Below, one piece after another: positions 23,348-31,382 of a DNA stretch of 38,410 nucleotides. How positions within the stretch are numbered: position 1 is the stretch's first letter; every line of letters begins with the position of its first letter. The notes beneath the pieces were generated by a model that had not been told where the DNA came from, made no database searches, and was given only the letters and a program-made list of their open reading frames with translations. Origin of the DNA: an uncultured Prevotellaceae bacterium (GTDB taxonomy: Bacteria > Bacteroidota > Bacteroidia > Bacteroidales > Bacteroidaceae); the NCBI GenBank assembly GCA_946185805.1, contig CAMHKU010000014.1:1-38410 (forward strand), read 5' to 3'. Position numbers and translations under genes: made by a program.

Positions 23348-24703
23348 ATGAAGATTGTCATCGTAGGAGCCGGAGCCGTAGGCACCCACCTGTCAAAATT
23401 ACTGTCGCGCGAGCACCAGAACTGCGTACTCATCGACGACGACGAGGAACGGCTGGCGGGCGTCAGCGAGTATGACGTGATGACCTACAACGCCTCGCCG
23501 ACGAGCATCACCGCCCTGAAGGAGTCGGGCACCGACAAGGCCGACCTCTTTATTGGCGTCACCACCGAGGAGACGACCAATATCGCCGCCTGCGTGATGG
23601 CCCACGCCATGGGCGCGAAGAAGACCGTGGCGAGGATTGACAACTATGAGTACCTGAAGCCGCAAAACCAGGAATTCTTCCGCCGACTGGGCATCGACTC
23701 GATGGTCTACCCCGAGGTGCTGGCGGCCATCGACATCACCAACGGCCTGAAGATGTCGTGGGTGCGCCAGCGGTGGGACGTCCACAACGGTGCTCTGGTG
23801 CTGCTGGGCATCAAGTTGCGCGAGGGTGCCGAGATACTGAACCAGCCGCTGAAAGACCTCTGCGGCCCTGACGACCCTTACCATGTGGTGGCCATCAAGC
23901 GCGGCGAGGAGACAATCATTCCAGGCGGCATGGACACCCTGCAGCTCAACGACTTAGGATACTTCATGACCACCCGCGAATATATACCCTACATACGCAA
24001 GATTGTAGGTAAGGAGCATTATGCCGACGTGAAGAACGTCATCATCATGGGCGGCGGCAAGACGTCGGTGAGGGCGGCACTGACTATCCCCGACTACATG
24101 AACGTGAAAATCATTGAGAAAGATGCCGACCGCTGCGAGAAGCTCAACCAGCTGCTGACAGAGAGCGACGCCATGGTGATTCACGGCGACGGCCGCGACC
24201 TGGGACTACTTGAGGAGGAGGGCATCAAGAACACGCAGGCCTTCGTGGCACTCACCGGCAATGCCGAGACCAACATCCTGGCCTGTCTGACGGCAAAGAA
24301 GCTGGGTGTGCGCAAGACGGTGGCCATGGTAGAGAACCTGGACTATGTGTCGATGGCCGAGAGCTTAGACATTGGCACCATCATCAACAAGAAGACAGTG
24401 GCCGCCAGCCATATCTACCAAATGCTGCTGGACGCCGACGTGAGCAACCTGCGGTCGCTGATGCTCGTCGACTCCGAGGTGGCCGAGTTTGTGGCTGCCG
24501 AGGGTTCGCGCGTCACTAAGCGCCAGGTGAAGGACTTAGGACTGCCCTTCGGCACCACCATCGGCGGTCTGGTGCGCAACGGCGAGGGTATGCTCGTCAA
24601 CGGCTCGTCGCAGATCCAGGCCGGCGACTCCGTCATGGTCTTCTGCCACGAGCAGAAACTCAACAACATCGAAAAGTTCTTCAAGAAGTCCACCTTCTTC
24701 TAA
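23348..24703 (+). CDS. trkA: Trk potassium uptake regulatory protein TrkA
   Basis: Peripheral NAD(H)-binding subunit that gates the TrkH potassium channel from the cytoplasmic side. The 451-residue protein has the duplicated TrkA-N/TrkA-C layout: a first Rossmann motif VGAGAVGTHLS (5-15) with acidic end IDDDEER, and a second starting NVIIMGGGKTSVR (about 230). Each is followed by a small TrkA-C domain, the last ending QAGDSVMVFCHEQ. The second glycine motif is less canonical (GGGKTS). It precedes trkH by 82 nt that are filled by a heptamer tract. Function is firm for the pair. Confidence 0.95.
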   Translation: MKIVIVGAGAVGTHLSKLLSREHQNCVLIDDDEERLAGVSEYDVMTYNASPTSITALKESGTDKADLFIGVTTEETTNIAACVMAHAMGAKKTVARIDNYEYLKPQNQEFFRRLGIDSMVYPEVLAAIDITNGLKMSWVRQRWDVHNGALVLLGIKLREGAEILNQPLKDLCGPDDPYHVVAIKRGEETIIPGGMDTLQLNDLGYFMTTREYIPYIRKIVGKEHYADVKNVIIMGGGKTSVRAALTIPDYMNVKIIEKDADRCEKLNQLLTESDAMVIHGDGRDLGLLEEEGIKNTQAFVALTGNAETNILACLTAKKLGVRKTVAMVENLDYVSMAESLDIGTIINKKTVAASHIYQMLLDADVSNLRSLMLVDSEVAEFVAAEGSRVTKRQVKDLGLPFGTTIGGLVRNGEGMLVNGSSQIQAGDSVMVFCHEQKLNNIEKFFKKSTFF

Positions 24704-24710
24704 CCGCCCG

Positions 24711-24780
24711 TCCCCCCCCACCCATCACCTATCACCTATCACCTATCACCCATCACCTATCACCCATCACCCATCACCAA
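24711..24780. repeat. C tract and heptamer tract between trkA and trkH
   Basis: An eight-C run is followed by about eight units of cctatca or cccatca. The tract ends five bases before the trkH start. It takes up nearly the whole intergenic space and would form the trkH 5' leader region if trkA and trkH are cotranscribed. Confidence 0.85.
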
Positions 24781-24785
24781 ACAAT

Positions 24786-26246
24786 ATGGTCAACTTCCGC
24801 ATCATCTTCAAGATTATCGGCTCGCTGCTATTCATCGAGGCCCTGTTTATGGGACTCTGCTTAGCAATAGCCATGACCCACCACGAAGACGATGTGCTGG
24901 CCTTTATCGTGTCGATGCTCATCACCTATATAGGCGGGTTCATATTCCTCTATCATGGCCAGCAGGCAGAGAACACGCTGAGCCGCCGCGACGCCTACGT
25001 CGTGGTGACCGCCGTATGGGTCATTTTCTCTATCTTCGGCATGTTCCCCTTTCTCATCCACGGCAGCATCACCAGCCTCACCGACGCATATTTTGAAACG
25101 ATGTCAGGATTCACCACCACTGGCGCCTCGATTATTGACGATGTGGAGCGACTGCCCCACGGCATACTCTTCTGGCGCTCGCTGATGCAGTGGATTGGAG
25201 GCCTGGGAATCGTGTTCTTCACCATTGCCATCTTGCCGTCGCTTGTCGGCGGTAGCGTCAAAATCTTTGCCGCCGAAGCCACCGGCCCTATCAAGGCCAA
25301 GATGCACCCGCGGCTGACAACGACGGCCAAATGGATCTGGACCATCTACCTGCTGCTGACCCTGGGCTGCGGCTTCTCATATTGGGCCGCCGGCATGGGG
25401 TGGTTTGAGGCCACCACCTACGCCATGACCACCACGGCCACAGGCGGCTTTGCCGTACACAACGACAGTACGGCCTACTACCACTCGCCCGCCATCGACT
25501 ACATCAGCATCTTGTTCCAGTTTCTCTCGGGCATTAATTTCACCTTATTGTATATGAGCATGTTTAAGCTCAGGTTTACCGCCCTGTTCAAGAACTCTGA
25601 GTTTAAGTTCTACCTCTCTACCGTCGCCGTGGCAACGCTGCTGGTGACCTATCTGCTGTTTGCCCACACAGACTACACGTTAGAGCATGCCTTCCGCTCG
25701 GCACTGTTCCATATCGTGTCGTTCATTACCACCACCGGCATGCTCATGGGCGACGACATAGGCCAGTGGCCCAGTCTGACGTGGGTTATCCTGGCGCTGG
25801 TGATGTATCTCGGCGCCTGTGCCGGCAGCACCAGCGGCGGTTTCAAGTGCATACGCGGCGTGATGCTGCTGCAGGTGGTGCGCAATAACTTCCGCCAGAT
25901 TCTGCATCCCAACGCCGTGTTGCCCGTGCGCATCAACGGCCAGAGCATACCGTCATCAAAGCTCGTGGCGGTGTTCGCATTCTTCGTGCTCACCATCCTC
26001 ATGGTGTTCTTCACCGTGGTGGCCATGATTATGTCGGGCGTCGACTTTGCCAATGCCTTTACCATCGCCGTCAGCTGTGTGGGCAATGTGGGACCGTCGC
26101 TGAGCACCACCATCGGCGAGGTGACGTCGTGGTCGGCACTACCCGCAGGCACGAAATGGCTACTCTGCCTACTCATGCTCATGGGGCGTCTAGAAATCAT
26201 GACCGTACTCGTGCTCTTCACCCCTCAATTCTGGAAAGAAAACTGA
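24786..26246 (+). CDS. trkH: Trk potassium uptake channel subunit TrkH
   Basis: Inner membrane potassium-translocating subunit. The 486-residue protein is strongly hydrophobic and holds four selectivity-filter loops: SGFTTTGASI (about 109-118), TTTATGGFAV (about 214-223), FITTTGMLMG (about 311-320) and GSTSGGFKC (about 347-355). These are the four P-loops of the SKT superfamily. It starts by an ATG after AACAAT, following the heptamer tract. Works with TrkA encoded directly upstream. Confidence 0.95.
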   Translation: MVNFRIIFKIIGSLLFIEALFMGLCLAIAMTHHEDDVLAFIVSMLITYIGGFIFLYHGQQAENTLSRRDAYVVVTAVWVIFSIFGMFPFLIHGSITSLTDAYFETMSGFTTTGASIIDDVERLPHGILFWRSLMQWIGGLGIVFFTIAILPSLVGGSVKIFAAEATGPIKAKMHPRLTTTAKWIWTIYLLLTLGCGFSYWAAGMGWFEATTYAMTTTATGGFAVHNDSTAYYHSPAIDYISILFQFLSGINFTLLYMSMFKLRFTALFKNSEFKFYLSTVAVATLLVTYLLFAHTDYTLEHAFRSALFHIVSFITTTGMLMGDDIGQWPSLTWVILALVMYLGACAGSTSGGFKCIRGVMLLQVVRNNFRQILHPNAVLPVRINGQSIPSSKLVAVFAFFVLTILMVFFTVVAMIMSGVDFANAFTIAVSCVGNVGPSLSTTIGEVTSWSALPAGTKWLLCLLMLMGRLEIMTVLVLFTPQFWKEN

Positions 26247-26354
26247 AATAATTCATTATTCACAATGCACAATGCATAATTCATCACAATGCATAATTCA
26301 TAATCGCGAAGCGACAACTCTAAATTCTAAACTCTAAACTCCTAATTCTCAAAC
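26247..26354. repeat. Two heptamer tracts joined by a mini-hairpin before manA
   Basis: A tract of cataatt/cacaatg units is followed by a perfect TCGC-GAA-GCGA stem (26304-26314), and then by a second tract of taaattc/taaactc units up to the manA start. The arrangement repeats the tract-plus-trinucleotide-loop-hairpin layout seen at 701-768 and 30276-30368. No gene is present in this gap. Confidence 0.85.
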
Positions 26355-27314
26355 ATGTATAAGTTCAATCCGATATTAAAGCAAACCATCTGGGGCGGCG
26401 ACCGCATCGCCGCCTTCAAGCGATTAGGAAAAGACCTACCCTCCAGCATCGGCGAGAGTTGGGAGGTGTCAGGCGTTGCCGGCAGCATCTCCGTCGTTGC
26501 CGACGGCCCTGAGGCTGGCAAGTCACTCACCGACCTCGTGGCTGAGCACCGTGGAGACCTTGTAGGTCAGGAGAACTTCGAGCGCTTCGGCACGGAGTTT
26601 CCCCTGCTGGTGAAGTTTATCGACGCCCACCAGAACCTCTCTATCCAGGTGCACCCCAACGACGAGGTGGCCCGCCGCCACGGTTTCCCCCACGGCAAGA
26701 CTGAGATGTGGTATGCCCTGAAATCGGCTCCCGGAGCTCAGCTCTACAACGGGCTGCGCCAGCCACTGACCCCCGAGCAGTATAAGCAGATGGTGGCCGA
26801 CGGCACCATCGTCAAGGCACTGGCTCACTATACCGTCCACGACGGCGACGTATTCTTCATCCCCGCCGGCCGCATCCATGCCATCGGCGCCGGATGTTTC
26901 GTGGTGGAGGTGCAGCAGACGTCGGACGTCACCTACCGCATCTACGACTACCAGCGGCGCGACAAGCAGGGCAACCTGCGACAGCTGCACACCGCCAAGG
27001 CCGCCGAGGCTATAGACTATACGGTGAAGGAAAACTACCGTACCTACTACGAGCCGATGCAGGACGAGGGCGTGCCGCTCATAGCATGTGAGCACTTCAC
27101 CACCGCCGTCTACGACCTCAACGAGCCGATGACCATCGACTACTCTGAGCTCGACTCCTTTGTCATCTTCGTAGGACTACAGGGGGCGGGCGAGATTACC
27201 GATGATAGCGGCGAAACCATCACAATCAGCGAGGGCGAGAGCGTACTGTTGCCCGCCACGGTGAAAAACATTCGCGTGGAAGGCACCATCAAGTTCTTGG
27301 AGACCTACGTATAA
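26355..27314 (+). CDS. manA: Mannose-6-phosphate isomerase, class I
   Basis: Zinc enzyme interconverting fructose 6-phosphate and mannose 6-phosphate, which links glycolysis to GDP-mannose and surface polysaccharide synthesis. The 319-residue protein is the short (B. subtilis-like) type. Metal ligands are visible as Gln98 and His100 in IQVHPND, Glu117 in KTEMWYAL and His175 in GRIHAIGAG. It begins with the characteristic IWGG (12-15). The gene is preceded by repeats and no -7 box was recognised, so it may be read from the trk transcript. The next gene follows after 33 nt. Confidence 0.95.
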   Translation: MYKFNPILKQTIWGGDRIAAFKRLGKDLPSSIGESWEVSGVAGSISVVADGPEAGKSLTDLVAEHRGDLVGQENFERFGTEFPLLVKFIDAHQNLSIQVHPNDEVARRHGFPHGKTEMWYALKSAPGAQLYNGLRQPLTPEQYKQMVADGTIVKALAHYTVHDGDVFFIPAGRIHAIGAGCFVVEVQQTSDVTYRIYDYQRRDKQGNLRQLHTAKAAEAIDYTVKENYRTYYEPMQDEGVPLIACEHFTTAVYDLNEPMTIDYSELDSFVIFVGLQGAGEITDDSGETITISEGESVLLPATVKNIRVEGTIKFLETYV

Positions 27315-27347
27315 CACAAACACATCAATAACCTTGCAACATAAAAG

Positions 27348-29360
27348 ATGTGGCGACTGACAAAGGTTATTATAAAATCCATAGCTGCCATCTTCCTGCT
27401 GACGATACTGGCAATGGCGGGGCTGTTTGTTGCTATAGAGACTGACAGCATCCAGCAGTCATTGTTAAAGAAAGCTACGGCAATCATTAGCCAACGGCTG
27501 GGAACGATGGTGAACATAGGCCACATCAGCCTCGACCTGATGGGTCTGCACGTGGTCATGAGCGACATAGCCATAGCCGACCTGCAGCAGCGGCATCTGC
27601 TGCAGATAGATGAATTAGGAGTACACTTGGACGCCTGGCAACTGATTGACAGACAGCTGGTGGTGACCGAGGCCCATGTAGAGGGCATGGCGGCAAAGCT
27701 ACATCAGGCACGTGGAGACACAGTAGCTAACTACCAGTTTCTGATTGACGCCCTGCGCGACACCACCAAAACGGCGCATCGCGACAGCACGGCTATAGCG
27801 AGAAAGAAGCGGAAAATGCAGCTCGACGTGAGACGGCTGCGCCTAGAACGCATCACTATTGACTATGAGAAGGAGGGCAAGGAGCAGCATGTAAGAATAG
27901 GCATGGGCGACATGCATCGCCGTGACGAGCGCTACCTGATAGATATTGACACCCTCTATATCGTAACCGACAACCACCGTCCGCGGAAGAACCACGGCAA
28001 GCCCAAACGTGGATTCTTCGACGTCGGTCATCTGAACATCATGGCTCGCGTGAACATGGAGGTGACGCCACGTGGCCATGACAGCATAGAAGCCGTCATC
28101 AACAACTTGGCGGCCACTGACATCGGCTCAGGACTGACGGTGAAAAGCCTGACAGCTCGCGTAGTTACCAACAAAGAGCTGGCAAACGTGGAGGCACTCA
28201 CTATCAGCCTGCCACAGACGACGCTCAACATTCCCCGCGCCGTAGTGCGGCTGCCGAGCAAGAAGGCCGGCAGAAGGCTGGCATGGAGTGCACCGAGAGT
28301 GAAAGGACGCGTAGTGCTACAGGATATTGCCCACGCCTTCGCCCCAGTACTCAGAAACTTCACGGAACCGCTGATGCTACAGACGGCGTTCAGCGGTACC
28401 GATGACGGTTTGCGCTTCACTGGCGTCAACGTGAGCACACCCGACAAGAAACTACATATCAAAGCCGCCGGCGCCATTAACCACCTGAAGAAAGGGCGCG
28501 AACTGAAGATTCACTTCGACGTGCAACAGATGAGAGCGAAGACGGGCGTCAAAGAGCGCATTATCAGCCAGTTCCCGGTAAAGAAACTGATGATGACTCA
28601 GCTCCACGCCCTCGGCGACATTGGCTATCAGGGACATTTCGATGTGGTGTGGCGGCGGGAGACCTTTGCTGGACTGCTGACGACCGCCGGCGGACCGCTG
28701 CGCTTTAACTTCACTATCGATGGTAACAGTAAGTATGTGACGGGCGCTGTGAAGACCGACTCCTTTGAGTTAGGACAGGTGATGAACCTCAAACAAATAG
28801 GTAAGATAGCCTGCGAGGCGCAATTTAAGATAGACATCTCGAAACCCCGCACAGCTCGCATGCGACGTGAGAAAGGTGGCAAACTACCCATCGGCGAAGT
28901 CGAAGCACATGTCTTTGAAGCCAAGCATAAACTGGGTCGCGTGAAAAACCTCTACGCTACGATCGCCAGTGACGGCGCCGTGGCCGAAGGAAGCCTCTGC
29001 ATCCACGGCAAGCACATGGACGTGGTCTGCAGCTTCTCGTTTACCAATACTGACGACATGCACAAAATGAAAGTAAAGCCAGGCCTGAAGTTCCATAAAC
29101 TGACCGAAGAAGACCGTGCAGCCAAGGAACAACGCAAAGCCGAGAAGGCGGCAGCCAAAGAGCAACGCAAAGCCGAGAAGGCGGCAGCCAAGGAACAGCG
29201 CAAAGCCGAGAAGGCGGCAGCCAAGGAGCAGCGCAAAGCCGAGAAGGCGGCAGCCAAGGAGCAGCGCAAAGCCGAGAAAGCGGCAGCCAAAGAGCAGCGC
29301 AAAGCCGAGAAAGCGGCAGCCAAAGAGCAGCGCAAAGCCGAGAAAGCCGCCGCGAAGTAA
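27348..29360 (+). CDS. AsmA-family protein with Lys/Ala-rich repeat tail
   Basis: A 670-residue membrane-anchored protein. One N-terminal transmembrane helix (about 10-30, SIAAIFLLTILAMAGLFVAI) is followed by the AsmA-like N-terminal pattern (SQRLGTMVNIGHISLDLMGLHVVMSDIAI) and a long beta-rich periplasmic part. This family bridges inner and outer membranes and is linked to lipid transport and outer membrane homeostasis; the precise role is inferred. The C-terminus is seven 11-residue repeats of KEQRKAEKAAA (593-669), predicted to be a long basic helix. I do not know such a tail in typical AsmA proteins. It lies in the long rightward run from dxs. Confidence 0.75.
   Translation: MWRLTKVIIKSIAAIFLLTILAMAGLFVAIETDSIQQSLLKKATAIISQRLGTMVNIGHISLDLMGLHVVMSDIAIADLQQRHLLQIDELGVHLDAWQLIDRQLVVTEAHVEGMAAKLHQARGDTVANYQFLIDALRDTTKTAHRDSTAIARKKRKMQLDVRRLRLERITIDYEKEGKEQHVRIGMGDMHRRDERYLIDIDTLYIVTDNHRPRKNHGKPKRGFFDVGHLNIMARVNMEVTPRGHDSIEAVINNLAATDIGSGLTVKSLTARVVTNKELANVEALTISLPQTTLNIPRAVVRLPSKKAGRRLAWSAPRVKGRVVLQDIAHAFAPVLRNFTEPLMLQTAFSGTDDGLRFTGVNVSTPDKKLHIKAAGAINHLKKGRELKIHFDVQQMRAKTGVKERIISQFPVKKLMMTQLHALGDIGYQGHFDVVWRRETFAGLLTTAGGPLRFNFTIDGNSKYVTGAVKTDSFELGQVMNLKQIGKIACEAQFKIDISKPRTARMRREKGGKLPIGEVEAHVFEAKHKLGRVKNLYATIASDGAVAEGSLCIHGKHMDVVCSFSFTNTDDMHKMKVKPGLKFHKLTEEDRAAKEQRKAEKAAAKEQRKAEKAAAKEQRKAEKAAAKEQRKAEKAAAKEQRKAEKAAAKEQRKAEKAAAKEQRKAEKAAAK
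29124..29354 (+). repeat. Seven 33-bp tandem repeats (KEQRKAEKAAA)
   Basis: Seven consecutive 33-nt copies differ only at a few silent sites (aag/aaa, gaa/gag, aac/cag region) and encode the 11-residue helix unit of the AsmA-like protein. The low synonymous divergence points to recent expansion. The array is in frame, so gain or loss of a unit changes tail length only. Confidence 0.92.
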
Positions 29361-29395
29361 TAACTTCTAATTCCTTCTAACTCCTTCTAAAAAGA

Positions 29396-29977
29396 ATGAT
29401 TTACATTGACGACCATATCAACGACTTTGACTTGGAGGCTGGGCTGGAACTCATCAGCGACCAGCGGCGCGAGCAGGCACTGAAGTTCAGACACGAGCAG
29501 GGCCAGCGAACATGTGTGCTGGCATACCTGCTACTGATGCGTGGGCTGCGCCAGGAGTTCGACATCAGCGAACAACCGATATTCGAGTATAGCGAGCACG
29601 GCAAACCATACATCGTTGGTCACCCTGAAGTGCACTTCAACCTAAGCCACTGCCGCGAAGCTGTTTTCTGTGCCGTCAGCCACCAGCCGGTGGGCGTTGA
29701 CGTAGAGTCTGTGCGCGAGTACAAGGAGTCGCTGATAGACTATACCATGAATGTCGACGAGCAGGCACTGATACGCCGCGCCGAGCGCCCAGAGGTGGCG
29801 TTCACCAAGCTGTGGACGCAGAAGGAGGCACTGCTGAAGCTCACCGGCGAGGGCATCAGCCGCGACCTGAAGACGGTGCTCTCTCAGGCCAGCGGTGTCA
29901 GCTTCACCACGGTGGAGCGATTAGACAAGAACTACATATACACAATATGTAAATATAATGGTAAAAAAGATTGTTAA
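29396..29977 (+). CDS. 4'-phosphopantetheinyl transferase superfamily protein
   Basis: Transfers the phosphopantetheine arm of CoA to a carrier-protein serine. The 193-residue protein is of Sfp/AcpT type: Mg-binding Asp102 and Glu104 in VGVDVESV, and the W-x3-E-x3-K signature in KLWTQKEALLKLTGEG (Trp140, Glu144, Lys148). The FNLSH motif (81-85) precedes. The carrier protein is not in the window, so the substrate is open (ACP of fatty acid or aryl-polyene synthesis are candidates). Its leader is a decamer repeat (29363-29390) of the aactccttct family. The last 20 nt overlap the next gene. Confidence 0.88.
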   Translation: MIYIDDHINDFDLEAGLELISDQRREQALKFRHEQGQRTCVLAYLLLMRGLRQEFDISEQPIFEYSEHGKPYIVGHPEVHFNLSHCREAVFCAVSHQPVGVDVESVREYKESLIDYTMNVDEQALIRRAERPEVAFTKLWTQKEALLKLTGEGISRDLKTVLSQASGVSFTTVERLDKNYIYTICKYNGKKDC

Positions 29978-31070
29978 GTTTCTAAAAGAGTGGACACTGG
30001 CCTGCGCCATAACGGTGGGTACGTTGGTCTATCTCACATTCTACTGGGTACCGCAGTTAGACGAACTGGGCAACCGTCTGTCACCTGTCATCGACACGCT
30101 GTTTCCGCTATCAGTGTTCATGACACTGTTTGTAACCTTCTGCAAGATAGACTTTCACCAGATGCGCCCCCACCGCTGGCACGCCGCCGTACTCGCGGCC
30201 CAGCTGCTGCTGGTAGCAGTGACCGTAGCAATTATACTATGGGCTAAGCAGGGCGCCACCGCCGGCGACAGCAAATTCTTCACTCTCCACTCTTCACTCT
30301 CCACTATCCACTCTTCTTGCGTCCCTTCGGTAGCAAGCGAGCAGAGCTCGAGCGCACTCTTCACTAACGAAGCGCCCCTATTGTGGGAGGCTCTGCTCAC
30401 CTGCATCATAGGCCCGGCAGCATCGGCATCACCCGTGGTGGTGGGCAAGCTGGGCGGCAACATCTCAACCATGACTGGCTACGTACTGTTGTCGTCGCTG
30501 GCCTCAGCTGTCATGATTCCACTGGTATTTCCCATGCTTGAGCAAGCGGTTCATGTAGACTTCACCACGGCTTTCCTCATCATTCTCGAAAAGGTATCCA
30601 CCGTACTGCTGCTGCCGCTGGCCTTAGGCTGGGTGGTGCAGCACTATCTGCCGCGACTGCAACAACGCATCGCCGTCCACCCTAACCTGAGTTTCTACTG
30701 CTGGGCGGTGTCGCTGAGCATCACCACGGGCATCACCGTCAAAAACATCGTCCACAGCGAGGCTGCCGTCAGCCTGCTCATAGCCATCGCCATTGCCTCC
30801 TTATTGCTCTGCTTCTTGCAGTTTGCCATCGGCCGCGGCATAGGACGGATGATGAGCAGCGACAACACCGCCAAAAACAACAGACCGACGGAGATTGAGA
30901 TTAACACCGGCCAGGCGCTGTTTCAGAAAAACACGGCACTGAGCATCTGGGTGGCCTACATGTATCTCAATCCCGTAGCATCTATCGGCGCCGGCTGCTA
31001 CGTGCTCTGGCAAAATATCATCAACACCGTAGAGATATGGCAACATCATAAATTGAATATTGAACATTGA
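29958..31070 (+). CDS. BASS-family (bile acid:sodium symporter-like) transporter
   Basis: A 370-residue inner membrane protein with about nine to ten hydrophobic helices. The region LLTCIIGPAASASPVVVGKLGG and the later QALFQKNTALSIWVAYMYLNP resemble the crossover substrate- and sodium-binding motifs of the BASS fold. The substrate is unknown; members move bile acids, pantoate, pyruvate and other organic anions. The start overlaps the phosphopantetheinyl transferase gene by 20 nt, so coupling is likely. A link to pantothenate metabolism would be attractive but is speculation. Residues about 107-137 are a Ser-rich insert from a heptamer tract between predicted helices 3 and 4. Confidence 0.75.
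   Translation: MVKKIVKFLKEWTLACAITVGTLVYLTFYWVPQLDELGNRLSPVIDTLFPLSVFMTLFVTFCKIDFHQMRPHRWHAAVLAAQLLLVAVTVAIILWAKQGATAGDSKFFTLHSSLSTIHSSCVPSVASEQSSSALFTNEAPLLWEALLTCIIGPAASASPVVVGKLGGNISTMTGYVLLSSLASAVMIPLVFPMLEQAVHVDFTTAFLIILEKVSTVLLLPLALGWVVQHYLPRLQQRIAVHPNLSFYCWAVSLSITTGITVKNIVHSEAAVSLLIAIAIASLLLCFLQFAIGRGIGRMMSSDNTAKNNRPTEIEINTGQALFQKNTALSIWVAYMYLNPVASIGAGCYVLWQNIINTVEIWQHHKLNIEH
30276..30368. repeat. In-frame heptamer tract plus hairpin inside the transporter gene
   Basis: Units of ttcactc/tccactc/tatccac are followed by a CTTGC...GCAAG stem (30316-30337), a perfect CGAGC-AGA-GCTCG stem (30338-30350), and a further ttcacta unit. It is translated in frame as a Ser/Thr/His-rich loop. This is a coding-sequence copy of the intergenic module seen at 701-768. 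Confidence 0.85.
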
Positions 31071-31085
31071 AGATTGAAGATTGTA
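31047..31085. repeat. Heptamer tract at the end of the transporter gene
   Basis: Units attgaat, attgaac, attgaag and attgaag overlap the last codons of the transporter (residues KLNIEH and the TGA) and run into the gap. As with rsmD and dxs, the tract appears to supply the gene's C-terminus and stop. Confidence 0.75.
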
Positions 31086-31113
31086 AGCGCTAAAAAATAA
31101 CTTGGCACAACTC

Positions 31114-31360
31114 AACCCTTCACAACACGCGCAAGAGCTTAATAATCAATGTTTTAACGTGAATTGTTGCCGTGCGACGGGAGGCCACCGCCCCCCTGGC
31201 GGGAGCGGCAGTGAGTGATTACCTTGCGAGGGGGGGGGTGGTATTGCTGACGCAGGTCAGCAGTTCTGCTGACCTGCGTCAGCAATACCACCGGAACAAC
31301 CCTTCACACCAAGTAACTAATTTACAGTTAGTTACATCATACGTGAAGGGTTAAGAGCTT
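31114..31360. repeat. Composite intergenic element with a 56-nt perfect palindrome
   Basis: Two direct copies of aacccttcac (31114-31123 and 31298-31307) and aagagctt (31133-31140 and 31353-31360) frame the element. Between them lie a nine-G run (31230-31238) and a perfect inverted repeat with 27-bp arms and a 2-nt loop (31237-31263 and 31266-31292). Downstream a two-tier stem follows: aacccttcac (31298) pairs with gtgaagggtt (31343-31352) around GTAACTAA (31313-31320) and TTAGTTAC (31328-31335). It lies between two convergent genes. It may be a bidirectional terminator or a non-autonomous mobile element; no T tract follows the long stem. No ORF of note is present in this 312-nt gap. Confidence 0.85.
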
Positions 31361-31382
31361 TATAGTTTTATCATTGATAAGA

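Noticed and set aside
29124..29354. CRISPR or satellite array
   Set aside because: The 33-bp units are contiguous, in frame and translated as an 11-residue repeat, so this is a protein-coding repeat.
31237..31292. Simple rho-independent terminator
   Set aside because: The stem is far longer than usual and no T tract follows on either strand; termination cannot be excluded but is not shown by the sequence.
31172..31354. A 60-codon plus-strand frame in the palindromic element
   Set aside because: It is formed by the inverted repeat and the G run, has no promoter or coding pattern, and resembles no known protein.
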